Source: Rhizophagus clarus (taxonomy: Eukaryota > Glomeromycota > Glomeromycetes > Glomerales > Glomeraceae). Taken from it: a stretch of DNA of 64,000 nucleotides. Positions within the stretch are counted from its first letter, which is position 1; every line of letters begins with the position of its first letter. The notes beneath the pieces are model-generated. The model searched no databases, was not told the origin of the DNA, and saw only the letters and a program-made list of their open reading frames with translations. Below, one piece after another: positions 21,601 to 31,724 of the stretch. The translations under genes were made by a program, and so were the position numbers. The stretch spans positions 372,001 to 436,000 of the forward strand of contig BLAL01000338.1 of assembly GCA_015698045.1 (NCBI GenBank). Reading direction: 5' to 3'.

Positions 21601-24563
21601 TTCTTGAAGGGTAATTAATATAATAATACAAGGTGATAAAAAATTGTTTATAAAAAGAGGTTTCATCTTTTTTTTTTTTCTTACAATAAATTTGTTATCG
21701 TTATTTTTATTATATATTCTTTTTCTTAAAATTTGTTGCCGTTATTTTTTATTATTATACATTCTTTTTCTTAAAATGCCCGCAAATTGGACTGATGCAA
21801 TAACTGAATATTTAATAAGATATAGGAGGTAAAAAATTAAATGAAAACTAATAAATAACTTTGATCATATTCTAGTTTTTTTTTCTCTTATGTTTTCTGA
21901 TCTAAAAATTAAATAAATAATGTAAAGGAGAAGGAACAACTACTACCATGACATACCCGGGAGGGACCGCTCCGAATTCTGGAAGAGCCTAGCTCGAAGA
22001 ATTCAGAGACGGTTCCGCGTGAGGTTCACTGGCCAACAGGTAGAAAGAAAGTGGAGAAACTTGGTCAGGAATTTTAATGTTAGTAAAATAATAAAAAATC
22101 ATAAAAAAAAAATAAAAAAAAATAAAAAATTAATAGTATTAACATTTTTAGAATTTCTGTGAATGGAGGAATGGTGCGCGAAATGGAAGGTGGTCCCGGG
22201 AAGGAGAAAGATATTATAGGCAGTTCCGCACAAGGTTTTGGGACAGACCTGGTAATTATTAAGAATTTTTTTAATTTATATTTAAGTTATTTAAGTTCTA
22301 AATTTATATATATTTCTTAGGGAACCACCACAGTCGTAGGCGGCGTAGAAACACTGCGCATTGGCGGCCTCAGAATCCGTAAATTATTTTTATTTTTTTT
22401 TTATTTTGTATTTTTTATATTTTATTTTTATTTTTATTTTTTATTTATATTTTTATATTTTTATTATTTTTATTATTATTATTTTTTATTTTTTATTATC
22501 TTTTATTATTATTATTTTTTATTAAATATATATATATATTATATAGTCATCTAATTATTATTTTAATATTTTTACTATTTTATAATTTGATTTAATATCG
22601 GCCTATATTCAACTGAAATTAAAAAATTCGACCTCAATTATAAGTAATTAAAGCTTATTATAATAAATTGCTTTTATTCAATAAACATTCATTTTTTTTT
22701 TATTAAAGTATTAATTAAATAAACAATCTGTCGTCATATATTATATAATATATTGTAATGATGAAATGTCCCCAATAAATTTTTAAAAAAGGTACATTTA
22801 GGCGTGACAGATCTAATACCGCTGATTCTTCCAAAATGTTACTAAAATCTTTCCATAGATCAAATTGAGAGAACTAATCTATCAATTTACAATATAAAAT
22901 CTTGAAATAATCTTTCACATTTTCAAAATACGTGATCAAACTCATTTTTGCTAAACTGCCGAAACCTTTTGGCGTTTACATGCAATAGTTTTGGCATTTT
23001 AATTTAATTTGACGATCATTGATTATCATGATCAATCTATTTTTACAGTTTTCTAAACCATAATTTTTTTTTATTTTTTTTTAGGTTGCTGGACTCCCGG
23101 ACTTGAAATGTAAGTTGGAAGGGGTGGGGGAAATTTTTTTTTAATATTAAAGAAACGTTACTAACGTTTCTTTCTTTATTTTTTTTAGGTTGCCAGCCTT
23201 CTTGGACGAACTGGACTTGGGAAATAAGTTGGAAAGGGTGGTGATTTTTTTTTAATATTAAAGAAACGTTACTAACGTTTCTTTCTTTATTTTTTTTAGG
23301 TTGCCGGCCTTCTTGGACGAACCAGACTTGGAAATGTAAGTTAGAAAGGGCGGGGGATTTTTTTTTAATATTAAAGAAATGTTACTAATGTTTCTTTCTT
23401 TATTTTTTTCAGATTGCTGGACTCCAGACTTGAAATGAGGGAGGGATATTTTTTGAATATTAAAGAAACAGTTTAACGTTTCTTTTATTTATTTTAGGTT
23501 GCAGTTTCCCTTGTTCCTCTTGATCCTAACGTGATCACGATTAAGAAAAGTTAGAGCAAACTTTTCTTAAAATTGTATTATAAATGACTGTAACTTTTTT
23601 ATTAATTTATTGTAATAAAATATGTAATAAAATAAAAATATTAACAATAATAATTATACTTTTAAACACTTTACAAAAAATTTATAAACTTGATAATGCA
23701 TTCAATAAATAAGACAATAAAAATTTTTTAACTACATTAAACGAATTAAAAATTTCTAAAAAGAAAAATCTATAAAGAAAGTAAACTCTAAAAAATTTCT
23801 TAATACGTTATATAATATGAAATCTAACGTATTAAAATTTGTATCACATATCGGGTACCCGATATGTGTAAGATAGAACTGTGCCCAATATATATTAAAT
23901 AACATATCGGTGACCAATAGTTTAGATATCGGGGTCTTGGTAATTAGGCATATTTTGAAGTGTAATAAATCGGGTACCCGATATGTAAAAATACCCGATA
24001 TTTATCCGATTAGCCGCCGATATATAAGTCCCCGATATGTACCCGATAGAATTGATTTTGACCAGTGATATTCAGATTTATAAAATATTTATAATAATTA
24101 ACTAATTACGCATATGTTTATTGTTTATAAGATCAACATGATCGTCAGCCACGACAATCACAAATACATAATATTGATGTTGATAAACAAACAGTCGGTC
24201 CTTTCTGCCTATCTGTACCAGAAGAATTATGTAATATCTTATATTATTTGAATATTGATTTACTTATTTTACTAATATTTTAATAATTATATATATATTT
24301 AGTAACAACAGCATCTACTAGCAGAAGTAATAGATTTCGAAAACAATATTTAGATTATGACAATGATGATTGTGGAATTAATAAAATGGCAGTTAAAGTT
24401 TTAAAAATAAAACATGAACTAAATAAGAAAGGTATGTAAATTATAATTTAATATAATTTATTTATTACATTATTATTTAAAAACATTAATTTATAATGTT
24501 AAATTAGAGTTAGAAATGCCTAAAGAAAAACGCCAAAGAAAACCAATTAATTATAAAGAATGA
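18649..24563 (+). CDS. Unknown Lys/Glu-rich protein, five exons, 274 codons; transposon in intron 2
   Basis: Exons are 18649-18942, 19180-19426, 24132-24230, 24303-24431 and 24508-24563. All junctions are GT..AG, phases fit, and the total (825 nt) ends at a proper TGA. The N-terminus, MEAANNIIDMLSKKLEVYQK, is helical and followed by three copies of a QGSST-type linker. Exon 2 has a conserved-looking VPVGEGNWFVKELIKKHLHN, then a long KKEKEKK and NEKENES charged run that may form a helix or act as a nuclear signal. Exon 4 adds FRKQYLDYDNDDCGI. The C-terminus is EKRQRKPINYKE. No known domain is recognised. Intron 2 is about 4.7 kb because a complete CACTA-like transposon sits 10 bp after its 5' splice site; without it the intron would be about 70 bp, normal for this window. 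The intact reading frame across the insertion suggests the gene still works or was hit recently. Confidence 0.6.
19450..19820. repeat. Left subterminal repeats of the transposon
   Basis: About a dozen copies of ATATCGGGTAC or GTACCCGATAT in both orientations. Where two meet they form the palindrome ATATCGGGTACCCGATAT. In CACTA elements such repeats bind the element's DNA-binding protein; that role here is inferred. Confidence 0.7.
20533..20955. repeat. 210-bp direct duplication
   Basis: The segment starting AATAACATAATAATGGGAAA occurs at 20533 and again 210 bp later. It runs through ATACCTTTATCTTTATTTTTT, a GA-run, an A-run, and the CGATCACATGATCAAC / TATTGGTTATTT block, with few differences. 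The related stretch 20100-20470 is a GTTAGTA-rich region with a weaker version of the same start. Confidence 0.75.
21205..21262. repeat. Tandem palindromes AACTCGAGTT
   Basis: Three close copies of (G)AACTCGAGTT, each a perfect 10-bp palindrome, follow one another at 12-bp spacing and are flanked by GTTCGCT on both sides, one direct. It could be a protein-binding array within the transposon. The function is unknown. Confidence 0.55.
21776..22382 (+). CDS. Myb/SANT-like Arg-rich protein carried by the transposon, four exons, 121 aa
   Basis: Exons are 21776-21828, 21928-22078, 22152-22251 and 22321-22382. The phases 2, 0, 1 fit and the frame ends at TAA. The protein starts MPANWTDAITEYLIRYRR. 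Exon 2 gives DIPGRDRSEFWKSLARRIQ and TGQQVERKWRNLVRNFN. The three Trp residues at helix-like spacing (NWTD, EFWKSL, RKWRNL) match a Myb/SANT-like or trihelix DNA-binding fold. Exons 3 and 4 are Arg-rich (SRRRRRNTAHWRRPQNP at the end). It lies wholly inside the CACTA-like element. By analogy with TnpA of maize Spm, it may bind the subterminal repeats; that is inference from position and domain type. GC content of the exons is much higher than the surroundings, which argues that the frame is under selection. The exons have almost no stop-prone AT runs. Confidence 0.65.
22383..23080. other. AT-rich interior of the transposon
   Basis: A TTTTTATTTTTATT simple-sequence tract (22385-22520), an ATATAT run, and AT-rich DNA with no supported ORF. 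Confidence 0.4.
23084..23500. repeat. Array of exon-intron-like units, about 104-113 bp each
   Basis: Four to five units each have a T-run ending in AG (AG at 23083-84, 23187-88, 23298-99, 23411-12 and 23496-97), a short GC-richer block such as GTTGCCGGCCTTCTTGGACG, then usually a 5' splice-like GTAAGTT, and finally the hairpin AAAGAAACGTTACTAACGTT. The GC-rich blocks are 25-44 bp. The layout is that of tandem microexons and introns, or a repeat that imitates them. It lies inside the CACTA-like element, downstream of its gene and on the same strand. Confidence 0.7.
23840..24060. repeat. Right subterminal repeats of the transposon
   Basis: Copies of ATATCGGGTACCCGATATGT and shorter halves (CATATCGG, CCCGATATGT) in both orientations. 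They mirror the left subterminal region. Confidence 0.7.
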
Positions 24564-24639
24564 TTTTTTTTATTTTTTGTATATATTTTTATTTTTATAA
24601 TATTTTAATAAATCATTTAAATTCATTATTACTACGAAA

Positions 24640-24990
24640 TTAAATTATAAATTTGGCCAATATTTTATAATTATTTTATACTCAGCCGGAATTAAATAAT
24701 TTTAGCCAAAGTTAAATCGTAAACCAGACCAGCATTATTCTATAATTTTAGCCAAAGTTAAATTATAATTCTGACCAACATTATCTTATAATTTTAGCCA
24801 AAGTTAAATTATAAATTTGACCGAATTATTCTATAATTTAGCCAAAGTTAAATTATAATTCTGACCAGCATTATCTTATAATTTTAGCTAAAGTTAAATT
24901 ATAATTCTGACCAGCATTATCTTATAATTTTAGCTAAAGTTAAATTATAAATTTGACCAGTATTATTCATAATTTTGACCTAGATTTAGT
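24640..24990. repeat. 45-46-bp tandem repeat downstream of the five-exon gene
   Basis: About seven units of AATTTTAGCCAAAGTTAAAT followed by TATAATTCTGACCAGCATTA or a variant. It begins about 80 bp after the stop codon at 24563, so it may lie in the 3' UTR or just beyond. Confidence 0.8.
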
Positions 24991-25222
24991 AACAAAATCA
25001 TGGACAAACCAAATAAAATTTGTGATTAAATTGTACAAATTCAATAACCAAATCGTATAAATTCCGTATGTAAATCATGCAATAACGTATTTTTAGTGAT
25101 ACGGAATTATGCAATTTTTCATATCTTTTCAACAGACTATTATGATACGTTTTTTCTAAGGAAAAAATCTGTACAAAAACCTTATCAAAAACGTATCCAG
25201 ATTTTTTATAGGGATAGATTTG

Positions 25223-26190
25223 CAAAGATATCATTCTTCTTTTGTTCCATTGCATAACACTACTTCTTTGTTAAGATGTAAATGGAAATGAGCATGACAA
25301 TCCACAGCTTTTTTGTCTTTAGCCGTTTCAGATTCCCATCTTCCAAAATTAATAGCAAAACGTTCTACTGGATATGATTAATTGCTACTGAATTGCATCG
25401 AGAAAATATTTACCACATAGTCCAAAAATTGGCATTCACGACAAGAACCCTATTGGTTGTATGAATAGTAGGAGCAAGAAGATTTCTCTAACGTTTTTTT
25501 GGCGTGAAAGGATAACAAATTTCTGTCCTTCTTCCACAATACGCTCGTCCTCTGCATACCAATTGCACATACTTGGTTTATGATTTAGTTGTGGTATGTT
25601 ATCCCTTTTACAAAATGCATACTGTGGATTATGTTTATTACAGAATTTTATATTTGTGAGAGAGGAATTTTTACACAGAGAATTAGGATATTCATTATGA
25701 AAATGAAATAAATACTTAAGGCACAGGTCAAGTGGGTAGCACAGTAATTTTTTGAAGGTTTAGAAATCAACGTTGTCTCCGGTAACAAAGGTTTATATGT
25801 ACTTCTTACTTCATTAACATACTCTCGAGTAGTTTTAATGACAGCTTTTTTCTCCTGGTCATTTTTAGCTTCTATGTAATATAGCATATCAAACCAATAC
25901 TTTGGATAAATATGAAGCTGGAACTCCCAACGTGGATGTTCGACCAGAACTATTTAGATTCTGTATGATTTTTTAAGAAGACTATTGTTTTATCATCAAT
26001 AAAATTCAAACTTTTCTTTCCCATTGACGCCAATAAATTGGCTACTATTTCTGGAGAATCTTTGATGTTCTCTATCACACCAACCACAATCATAGGTTTC
26101 CTTTAACAGTTTCGCCACCAGAACAGAACATTTTGGATGGTTCGTTTTAACTTGAACAGAAAATTTAACTTACTTCCTCAGTAGATCTAA
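25223..26190 (-). pseudogene. HIT-like family protein, broken
   Basis: Minus-strand blocks read in order: TNHPKCSVLVAKLL and CGWCDRE; MIVVGVIENIKDSPEIVANL ending FLKNHTESK; VLVEHPRWEFQLHIYPKYWF and on through TTREYVNEVRSTYKPLLPE (25940-25650); FCNKHNPQYAFCKRD and SMCNWYAEDERIVEEGQKFV (25650-25500); NLLAPTIHTTNRVLVVNANF; and INFGRWESETAKDKKAVDCH followed by AHFHLHL (25350-25240). The C-H-A-H-F-H-L-H-L motif and the order of blocks recall the histidine triad fold seen in a family expanded in these fungi. At least three frame changes or stops separate the blocks, so this copy is dead. Assignment to HIT rests on the His motif. Confidence 0.5.
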
Positions 26191-27005
26191 TTCATAATTC
26201 AACTATAACATTGTCAATCATGGCTGCAGTTAATGTAAAAATGCCAGAGTTTGAGTCATGATGACGTCATTCTCAAAATTTAACATTTATATGCCTTATT
26301 GCAACATGTGATACTTAATTAAAATAAAATAAGGGATTAATGGATATTGGAATTTGCCGACCACTAGAATTAAAATTTATTTATTAGTCGATGAGCATGT
26401 CCTTTTGTCTTAGTCCATCAGAAAAATTTCATGACTTCCTCTCTTTTAAATCCAATTTTAATCAAATCATCATGATTATCTTTTGCCTCAATATTCTTTA
26501 AAAATATGGGTTCACTCTTCCTTAGTCTCTGCGCGGGATTTACTCTCGATGAGCAGAAAAAAGCTTGAATTAAAACTTTTGGACATGCGCATTGACTGTT
26601 ATGTGATCATATACTAATCAAAGTAAAACTTTTATTGTATTTATAAGTTATACACGCTAAAAAATTTGATTTACCGTATAGCGCTGCATATAACACCCCC
26701 GGTGTTATTCAAGAAAGCCAATCTAGATTGAATAACACCTCCCAAATATTGAGAGATGGAATGATAGTACAAATAATCGTTACTGATCAATATGTACCTT
26801 ACTATTAGATGTATCAAACCCAATAAAAAGATCGCACTATTAATTATGAAAATTGGGCCATAAATCGCTTGTCAAAAAGGAGGGGCTATACGATACTATG
26901 TAAAATGAAAAGAACGGATAGTGGTGTTTCAAGGGAGGAATTTGCTTGCCCTAGACGAGCCTAGAGTTATACAATAGATGACCCAATTAATGCATTAATT
27001 AAAAC
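26191..27005. other. Intergenic with one coding-like fragment
   Basis: A minus-strand frame at about 26572-26425 reads NPAQRLRKSEPIFLKNIEAK then DDLIKIGFKREEVMKFF-stop, which is coding-like but unassigned. The rest has no supported feature. Confidence 0.35.
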
Positions 27006-27645
27006 TCCGCATGAGCTGGCTCGAGCCAAGCTGAGCCAAAATTCGAACTGGTTCAGCTCGATTTGACTAATCGAGCCGGCTCAAGCCAGACAATGATTTT
27101 TCATAATTCCGGCCAGAAAATTAAAATTACCATATTTGGAATTGACGTGACACTGGATTTCCATTTTTGGGGGATGTCTAAAGCGGAGCAAATCACGTGA
27201 TAATAGTAAAATATTTGTCACCTGTGTCACACCCCTCTACTCTTTCATTTTTATTAAGTATTCTGGCGACTTAGAAATTTTTCAGTTAATAAAATCCTAT
27301 ATGTCACACCACTATTTGTCACATTCGCAATTTCTTAATGCCGTAATGCGGGCCAAAAATCTGTATAAATCGGGCGACTTACCCCCGCTTTAGACGACCC
27401 CCATTTTTGGCTTTCATAATTGGAATTTGTGTAACCATGATTTCCAAAAAGGATATTTTTTATGGAGATCACTTAACTCCGGCTGGAATTATAAAAATTA
27501 CATTAAGTCACGTGATATAACTCCAAAAAAAAAAGCTCGCGAGCCGGCTCGTGGCCCGCGAGCCAAGCTCGAGCGAGCCGTGTCAAAGCTCGGCTCGATA
27601 TGAGCCGGCTCGATTGGCTGCGAGCCACGGCTCGGGCGGAGCATT
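27006..27645. mobile_element. Inverted-repeat element with GAGCCGGCTCG-rich arms, nested insertions
   Basis: Both arms are rich in GAGCC / GGCTCG words: CTGGCTCGAGCCAAGCTGAG near 27016 and its partners from 27538 to 27640. CTCCGC on the left matches GCGGAG on the right as inverted ends. Within it lies a second inverted pair, ATAATTCCGGCCAG at 27106 against CTCCGGCTGGAATTAT at 27486, and within that the MITE at 27171-27400. The arms are the most GC-rich DNA of the window. No ORF. Boundaries are approximate and no target duplication could be fixed. Confidence 0.5.
27171..27400. mobile_element. MULE-type MITE, 230 bp
   Basis: The ends are inverted: GGGATGTCTAAAGCGG on the left and CCGCTTTAGACGACCC on the right. 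An identical 10-bp direct repeat, CCATTTTTGG, flanks it at 27161-27170 and 27401-27410. The interior shares GTCACACCCCTC, ATTTGTCACA and GTAATGCGGGCCAAA with the MITE at 3438-3683, although the terminal repeats differ. Confidence 0.7.
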
Positions 27646-27649
27646 AGCA

Positions 27650-30600
27650 TTAATGCAGTGTTTGCACTACTAATAACGTGATTAGACTATACCTCAGAAG
27701 TTCGTCATTATTACAATTTATGCAATTTATGTGTAATTGGTAAACATCCGATTTTCTATTCGTAAAATTAATAGTACAAATTGCATATTATTTTAAGATT
27801 TTAATTAATCTCTCGTTTCATTAATTCTGTTTTACTTTTTCTATGGAAGAGAACTTGCATTACTATAGTTATTAACTTTAAATAATTATAATTTGCGCTG
27901 TTTACGACCAATTATCATAAGTATTATTATCAACTACTGTGACTGTTGTCTCATATTAACGGTCCTATCAAATAGAAAATATTATTTTTGGTTGGTCTAA
28001 ACCAAATAATAATCTCAAGTGACATGTTGAGTGTGCATTTTTATCTTGTGAAGTTATTGAAACGAAAAAGTAAGATATTTTAAAGAATATAAGTTTGTCA
28101 ACATACATATAGAGAAAAGTTTTACAAATAAAATGCATTTTTTCCGTTTTTAAAAATAATATTTTTCCAAACAAGGCATACTGTATATCCTGATTTGATA
28201 TAGAAGTAATAGAACGGAAAACCAAATTTAGTTGTGGACTATTGGACCGTTGTTATTGATATCTTGGATATCACACTAAATTATAAATCTGGTGCCATTA
28301 TGCAAAAAGGTTTAACAAACGCTTTTTTGAAAAACATTAAAGAAAAACCTTTGACCAATTAAAAATCATGAATTTTGTTGTTGTTTTTTTTTAAAAGAAA
28401 GTTGAATCAAGATTAACAATTTTTATTATGATTGTAAGAAATTTCAGAAATTTTGAATAACTATTAATATTTTATGTTTAAAATATTTCGACATTGTCTG
28501 AACCCTATAGTTCTCGGAATATTAGTAGGTTATAATTTTTGTTAATCCAATGTTCGAGTCATGTCCTCATGTGACTCAAATGTTACATGAATATTTTTAC
28601 TTGTTAAGAAAAAAATATGAAAGGTTATATTAGCGAATGAGAATTTTTTTGCATATTAGAAAAGAATGTCCTGATTCCTGAGATTCGAATCATTACATCT
28701 CTGATTTCAAAATTCTAGAATTATGTTAATCTCTTGGCAATTCAATGAATGAGATAAGCTTCGCTGTCACTTATTACATTAACCGAAATGGTTTTTTTTT
28801 CATTCAATATGTATGTATTACAAAAACAAAAGGATTTCGGATAGAATTTATTCACTGATTTTTGTTATTCACCTAATCTATCTAAAAAAAAAAAAGATTT
28901 CGTTTTTGAGTATTTAAAGTTATTCAGTTTCACATGAAAATCCAACATCAGAACAGTGTTCAGGTCAGACAGTAGTCATTTGATTTTGATTGGTTGATAT
29001 CATCGTGACTCGTGAGGGATTAGCTTTTATGGTTTCCTATTTAGCTTTTTTTTTTTAACGAAACAGTACTAATATTTTTTTAGATGGCCGGAAGCACGGG
29101 ATTTTGCTTTGTCACATGATTTTATAGTAAAAAAAAGGTAAAAAAAAGTAGGCCAGAATTATAAATATTAATCTCAAATGACGGTGCTCGGTAAATGACT
29201 TAAAATGACGACAAATGATTAAATGACATGTCATTTCCTTTTTACTTACACAAATTCAATGAATTTACTAGTATTTTATCATGTAATAAAATTAGTTTAG
29301 TTTAGTAGATGCTAGTTTAGTTAATTAATTTTAATTAATTGATGTAGAGTGGGGTAAACGTTGTTTACTTTACTTATGTATATTAATTGTGTTATGTTCT
29401 TGCATATAAAATACAATAAAATACGCGCATAGGTAATCTTATTACTGCAACGACATTATTCTTCGAAACCAATTAATAGTTCTGCGGACAACACGTGATA
29501 CCTAAACATTGTTCAGTGTCACATGACAAATCTAATGCCACATTTTTTAACGGAGTACGGCATCGGATACTCCTCTTCATTTATAACGATTAGATGAAAT
29601 TTTGGTTTTAAAATTCTGCGAAACTGGAAAACTGCTGTATAGTATTTTTTTTTTTCTCGTATACTTATCGTACGTAATTTGACTCGTGGTTTCATACACA
29701 AAATCTATTACTGTAGATCAATAGTATAAGGGCAAAGCGCAGTGTCAAAATGAATGACAAATTAGTTCATACAATAGAGTAAAAATCATGGAATACGAAC
29801 GAGCAGGATTAGGCGAATAATTTGTTTGCCATATATAGATATATAGGTTGTATAACAGGCGGTCGAATACCATATATATTGTAATATGAACTTTAGATTA
29901 TTTTGACACAAGAGGTATTTCTCCCTTTAGTTACACAAATGTATTTACGTCATTCCCACGAGCCAAGATAAATGCTTTTTGCCATTTAGCAACAAGACCG
30001 CCGTGTTAAAATCATTTTTTGATTTTCATCGTATTTCGGAAATAGATGCATTCCTTTCTAACCATTTCAGTGGTACTTGAAAGCTTATTTCACTCTAATT
30101 TCTTTACCTGATCATATAATTCAAAAACTTCAATGTCGTCATATTTTTTCAAGATCTTCTATATGTCGTAATATATGATGTCTCTTTCATCTTTCTGTAG
30201 ATCTGATAATCTACAGATCCTTCCTAACGAGACGATTCAACCCTTTTTTTGATGAAACGTTTACATCTTTAATAATTATTACATAAAGTTTCTATTTCTT
30301 TTCAAGTTTCATTTTTCTGTCGTATGTTTTGTTCATGATGTTTCACTTAATTATCCCTTTTTTATAAATATTACATTTTCTTTGTTCATTTACTTCACCA
30401 CCCACAGTTGTTACGAAATTCTTCGTTGTTCTTGCACGTGAAACACGTCCGTCCTATTTTCGTGAAATTTTCTTTAATAATTGTAAAACATATTTGCAAA
30501 CTTTGTTTTATCGTGAAAATTCTTTCATTTTTGAACTCTTTCTACATTTTATTTGTCAAAAAATGTAATGTAAATACTTCTCAGGAATTTTTGAACAGAT

Positions 30601-31320
30601 TATCTTCCCATTAGTAATTACGTGTTTTGTTCAACATTTCAGGGTAGGTTAGAAATAATAATATACGTAATTTTTAATATTCTTTATTATTTATTAATTT
30701 TCATCTGGAAAATTAACAATTCTTTTTTAGTATCCAAAAGGGCGTCTAACGCCAAGAATTTTATATAATAATCATAAGTAATATAAGAATTTAATAACAT
30801 AACTCCTTTTTAAATAGCCAATTCAGTTGACTTCTTTCCTTAGCTAGTTAGAATTTGAAAATTTTTTAATTATATTTTAATTATATTTGAATCCTACAAT
30901 AAATTAGAATTATCTTTAAAATCGAGTATGTCAATTTATGGGAAAATAATAATAATTTGCGTAAAATTCTGATGTATTATTAATAATTAAAGGTTAATAT
31001 GTTGTGAAAATTCTAAAAATGTTTAAAATTTAAACAATAATTCCGATTGTATATTGGAACTGATAAATGGTGCGTCAATTTAATCTTTCCATAAAATCCA
31101 AATTAGGACGGTAATGGGACCATCTTGTTTTTTTTTGGTTTAGTTGAATTTGACATAAATTTTGCCGATCATGATATGGTATACAGAAATTAATTAATAC
31201 GTAAAGAAGTTGTAGAACAATTCAAAATAAAAATTTTATTATATTGTGGGCTGATTATCTTTAGTTAAAAGTAAAAAGTTTTGATTGGTGATGAAAAAGC
31301 ATTAATAATAGAGTTGACCG
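27650..31320. other. Gene-poor AT-rich region
   Basis: No supported gene over 3.6 kb. Open frames on both strands (for example 27968-28225 minus, 29519-29701 minus, 30408-30614 plus) are short, lack motifs, and have no good splice partners. A hairpin AGATCTGATAATCTACAGATC-like sequence lies at 30200-30222. TTAATTAATTTTAATTAATT occurs at 29320. I searched for tRNA-like B-box words; those at 28551 and 28684 have no matching stems. Confidence 0.4.
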
Positions 31321-31326
31321 GTAACG

Positions 31327-31345
31327 CGGATATATATATATAATC
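31327..31345 (+). promoter_or_regulatory. TATA-like element before the secreted-protein gene
   Basis: GGATATATATATATAATCCC lies about 75-85 bp before the ATG at 31413, a normal distance for a TATA box with a short leader. It stands out because GC-containing sequence flanks it on both sides. Confidence 0.5.
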
Positions 31346-31412
31346 CCCTAGAAAAATGCGATTCTGATTAAAAAAAAAGATTTTAACAATCTTTTTGAAA
31401 CTTTAAGTCGAA

Positions 31413-31724
31413 ATGTATCGTCTCAATATCTTTTTTGCCATCTTATTCGCATTTTTTTCCTTAATTGCAATTCAAGCATCTCCTGTTCGGAACCCTATTT
31501 GCACATTATCTTACAATGAAGGCGTCAAAACATGCGTCCGGCCAAATGCTCTTGCCAATACGGATTGTGGAACATGTTATTATAACTGTTATGGATGTGG
31601 TTGTAGTTGTTGGTGCACTGGTCCTTGCAGCTGTAGGTGTACTTGTTGTTTAAAAGAAAATATTTTCCGGGAATCTCATTTGTTATCGCAAGACTCGCAA
31701 GACTTTGAGTTGAGCAATTATTAA
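31413..31724 (+). CDS. Small secreted cysteine-rich protein, candidate effector
   Basis: Single exon, 103 residues. Residues 1-22 form a clear signal peptide: basic Arg near the start, then a hydrophobic core (IFFAILFAFFSLIAI) and a likely cut near QAS. The mature part has 14 Cys in about 60 residues, densest in residues about 50-80, where C-x-C and C-C pairs follow one another (CGTCYYNCYGCGC, then CRCTCC). The C-terminus is Ser/Glu-rich without Cys. Such density recalls metallothioneins or disulfide-rich apoplastic proteins, but I recognise no exact family. A TATA-like element lies upstream. In a plant symbiont, small secreted Cys-rich proteins are effector candidates; this is inference. The gene stands alone in a gene-poor region. 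Confidence 0.75.
   Translation: MYRLNIFFAILFAFFSLIAIQASPVRNPICTLSYNEGVKTCVRPNALANTDCGTCYYNCYGCGCSCWCTGPCSCRCTCCLKENIFRESHLLSQDSQDFELSNY

Larger units (their letters stand above)
19437..24067. mobile_element. CACTA/EnSpm-type DNA transposon, 4.6 kb, in an intron
   Basis: The ends are CACTGGTCAAAATC at 19437 and its reverse complement GATTTTGACCAGTG ending at 24067, with the inverted match extending to CTATCGGGTACA. The element is flanked by ATA on both sides (19434-19436 and 24068-24070). CACTG/CACTA ends and a 3-bp target duplication are the established signature of the EnSpm/CACTA superfamily, and many short subterminal repeats are typical of it too. Inside are subterminal ATATCGGGTAC repeats, a 210-bp direct duplication, a Myb-like gene (21776-22382) and an exon-intron-like tandem array (23084-23500). 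I find no DDE transposase frame, so the element probably depends on a transposase elsewhere. A different superfamily with CACTG ends is possible. Confidence 0.7.

Noticed and set aside
28551..28700. tRNA-like B-box words (GTTCGAGTC, GATTCGAATC)
   Set aside because: No T-arm or acceptor stem pairs around them and no A-box at the right distance.
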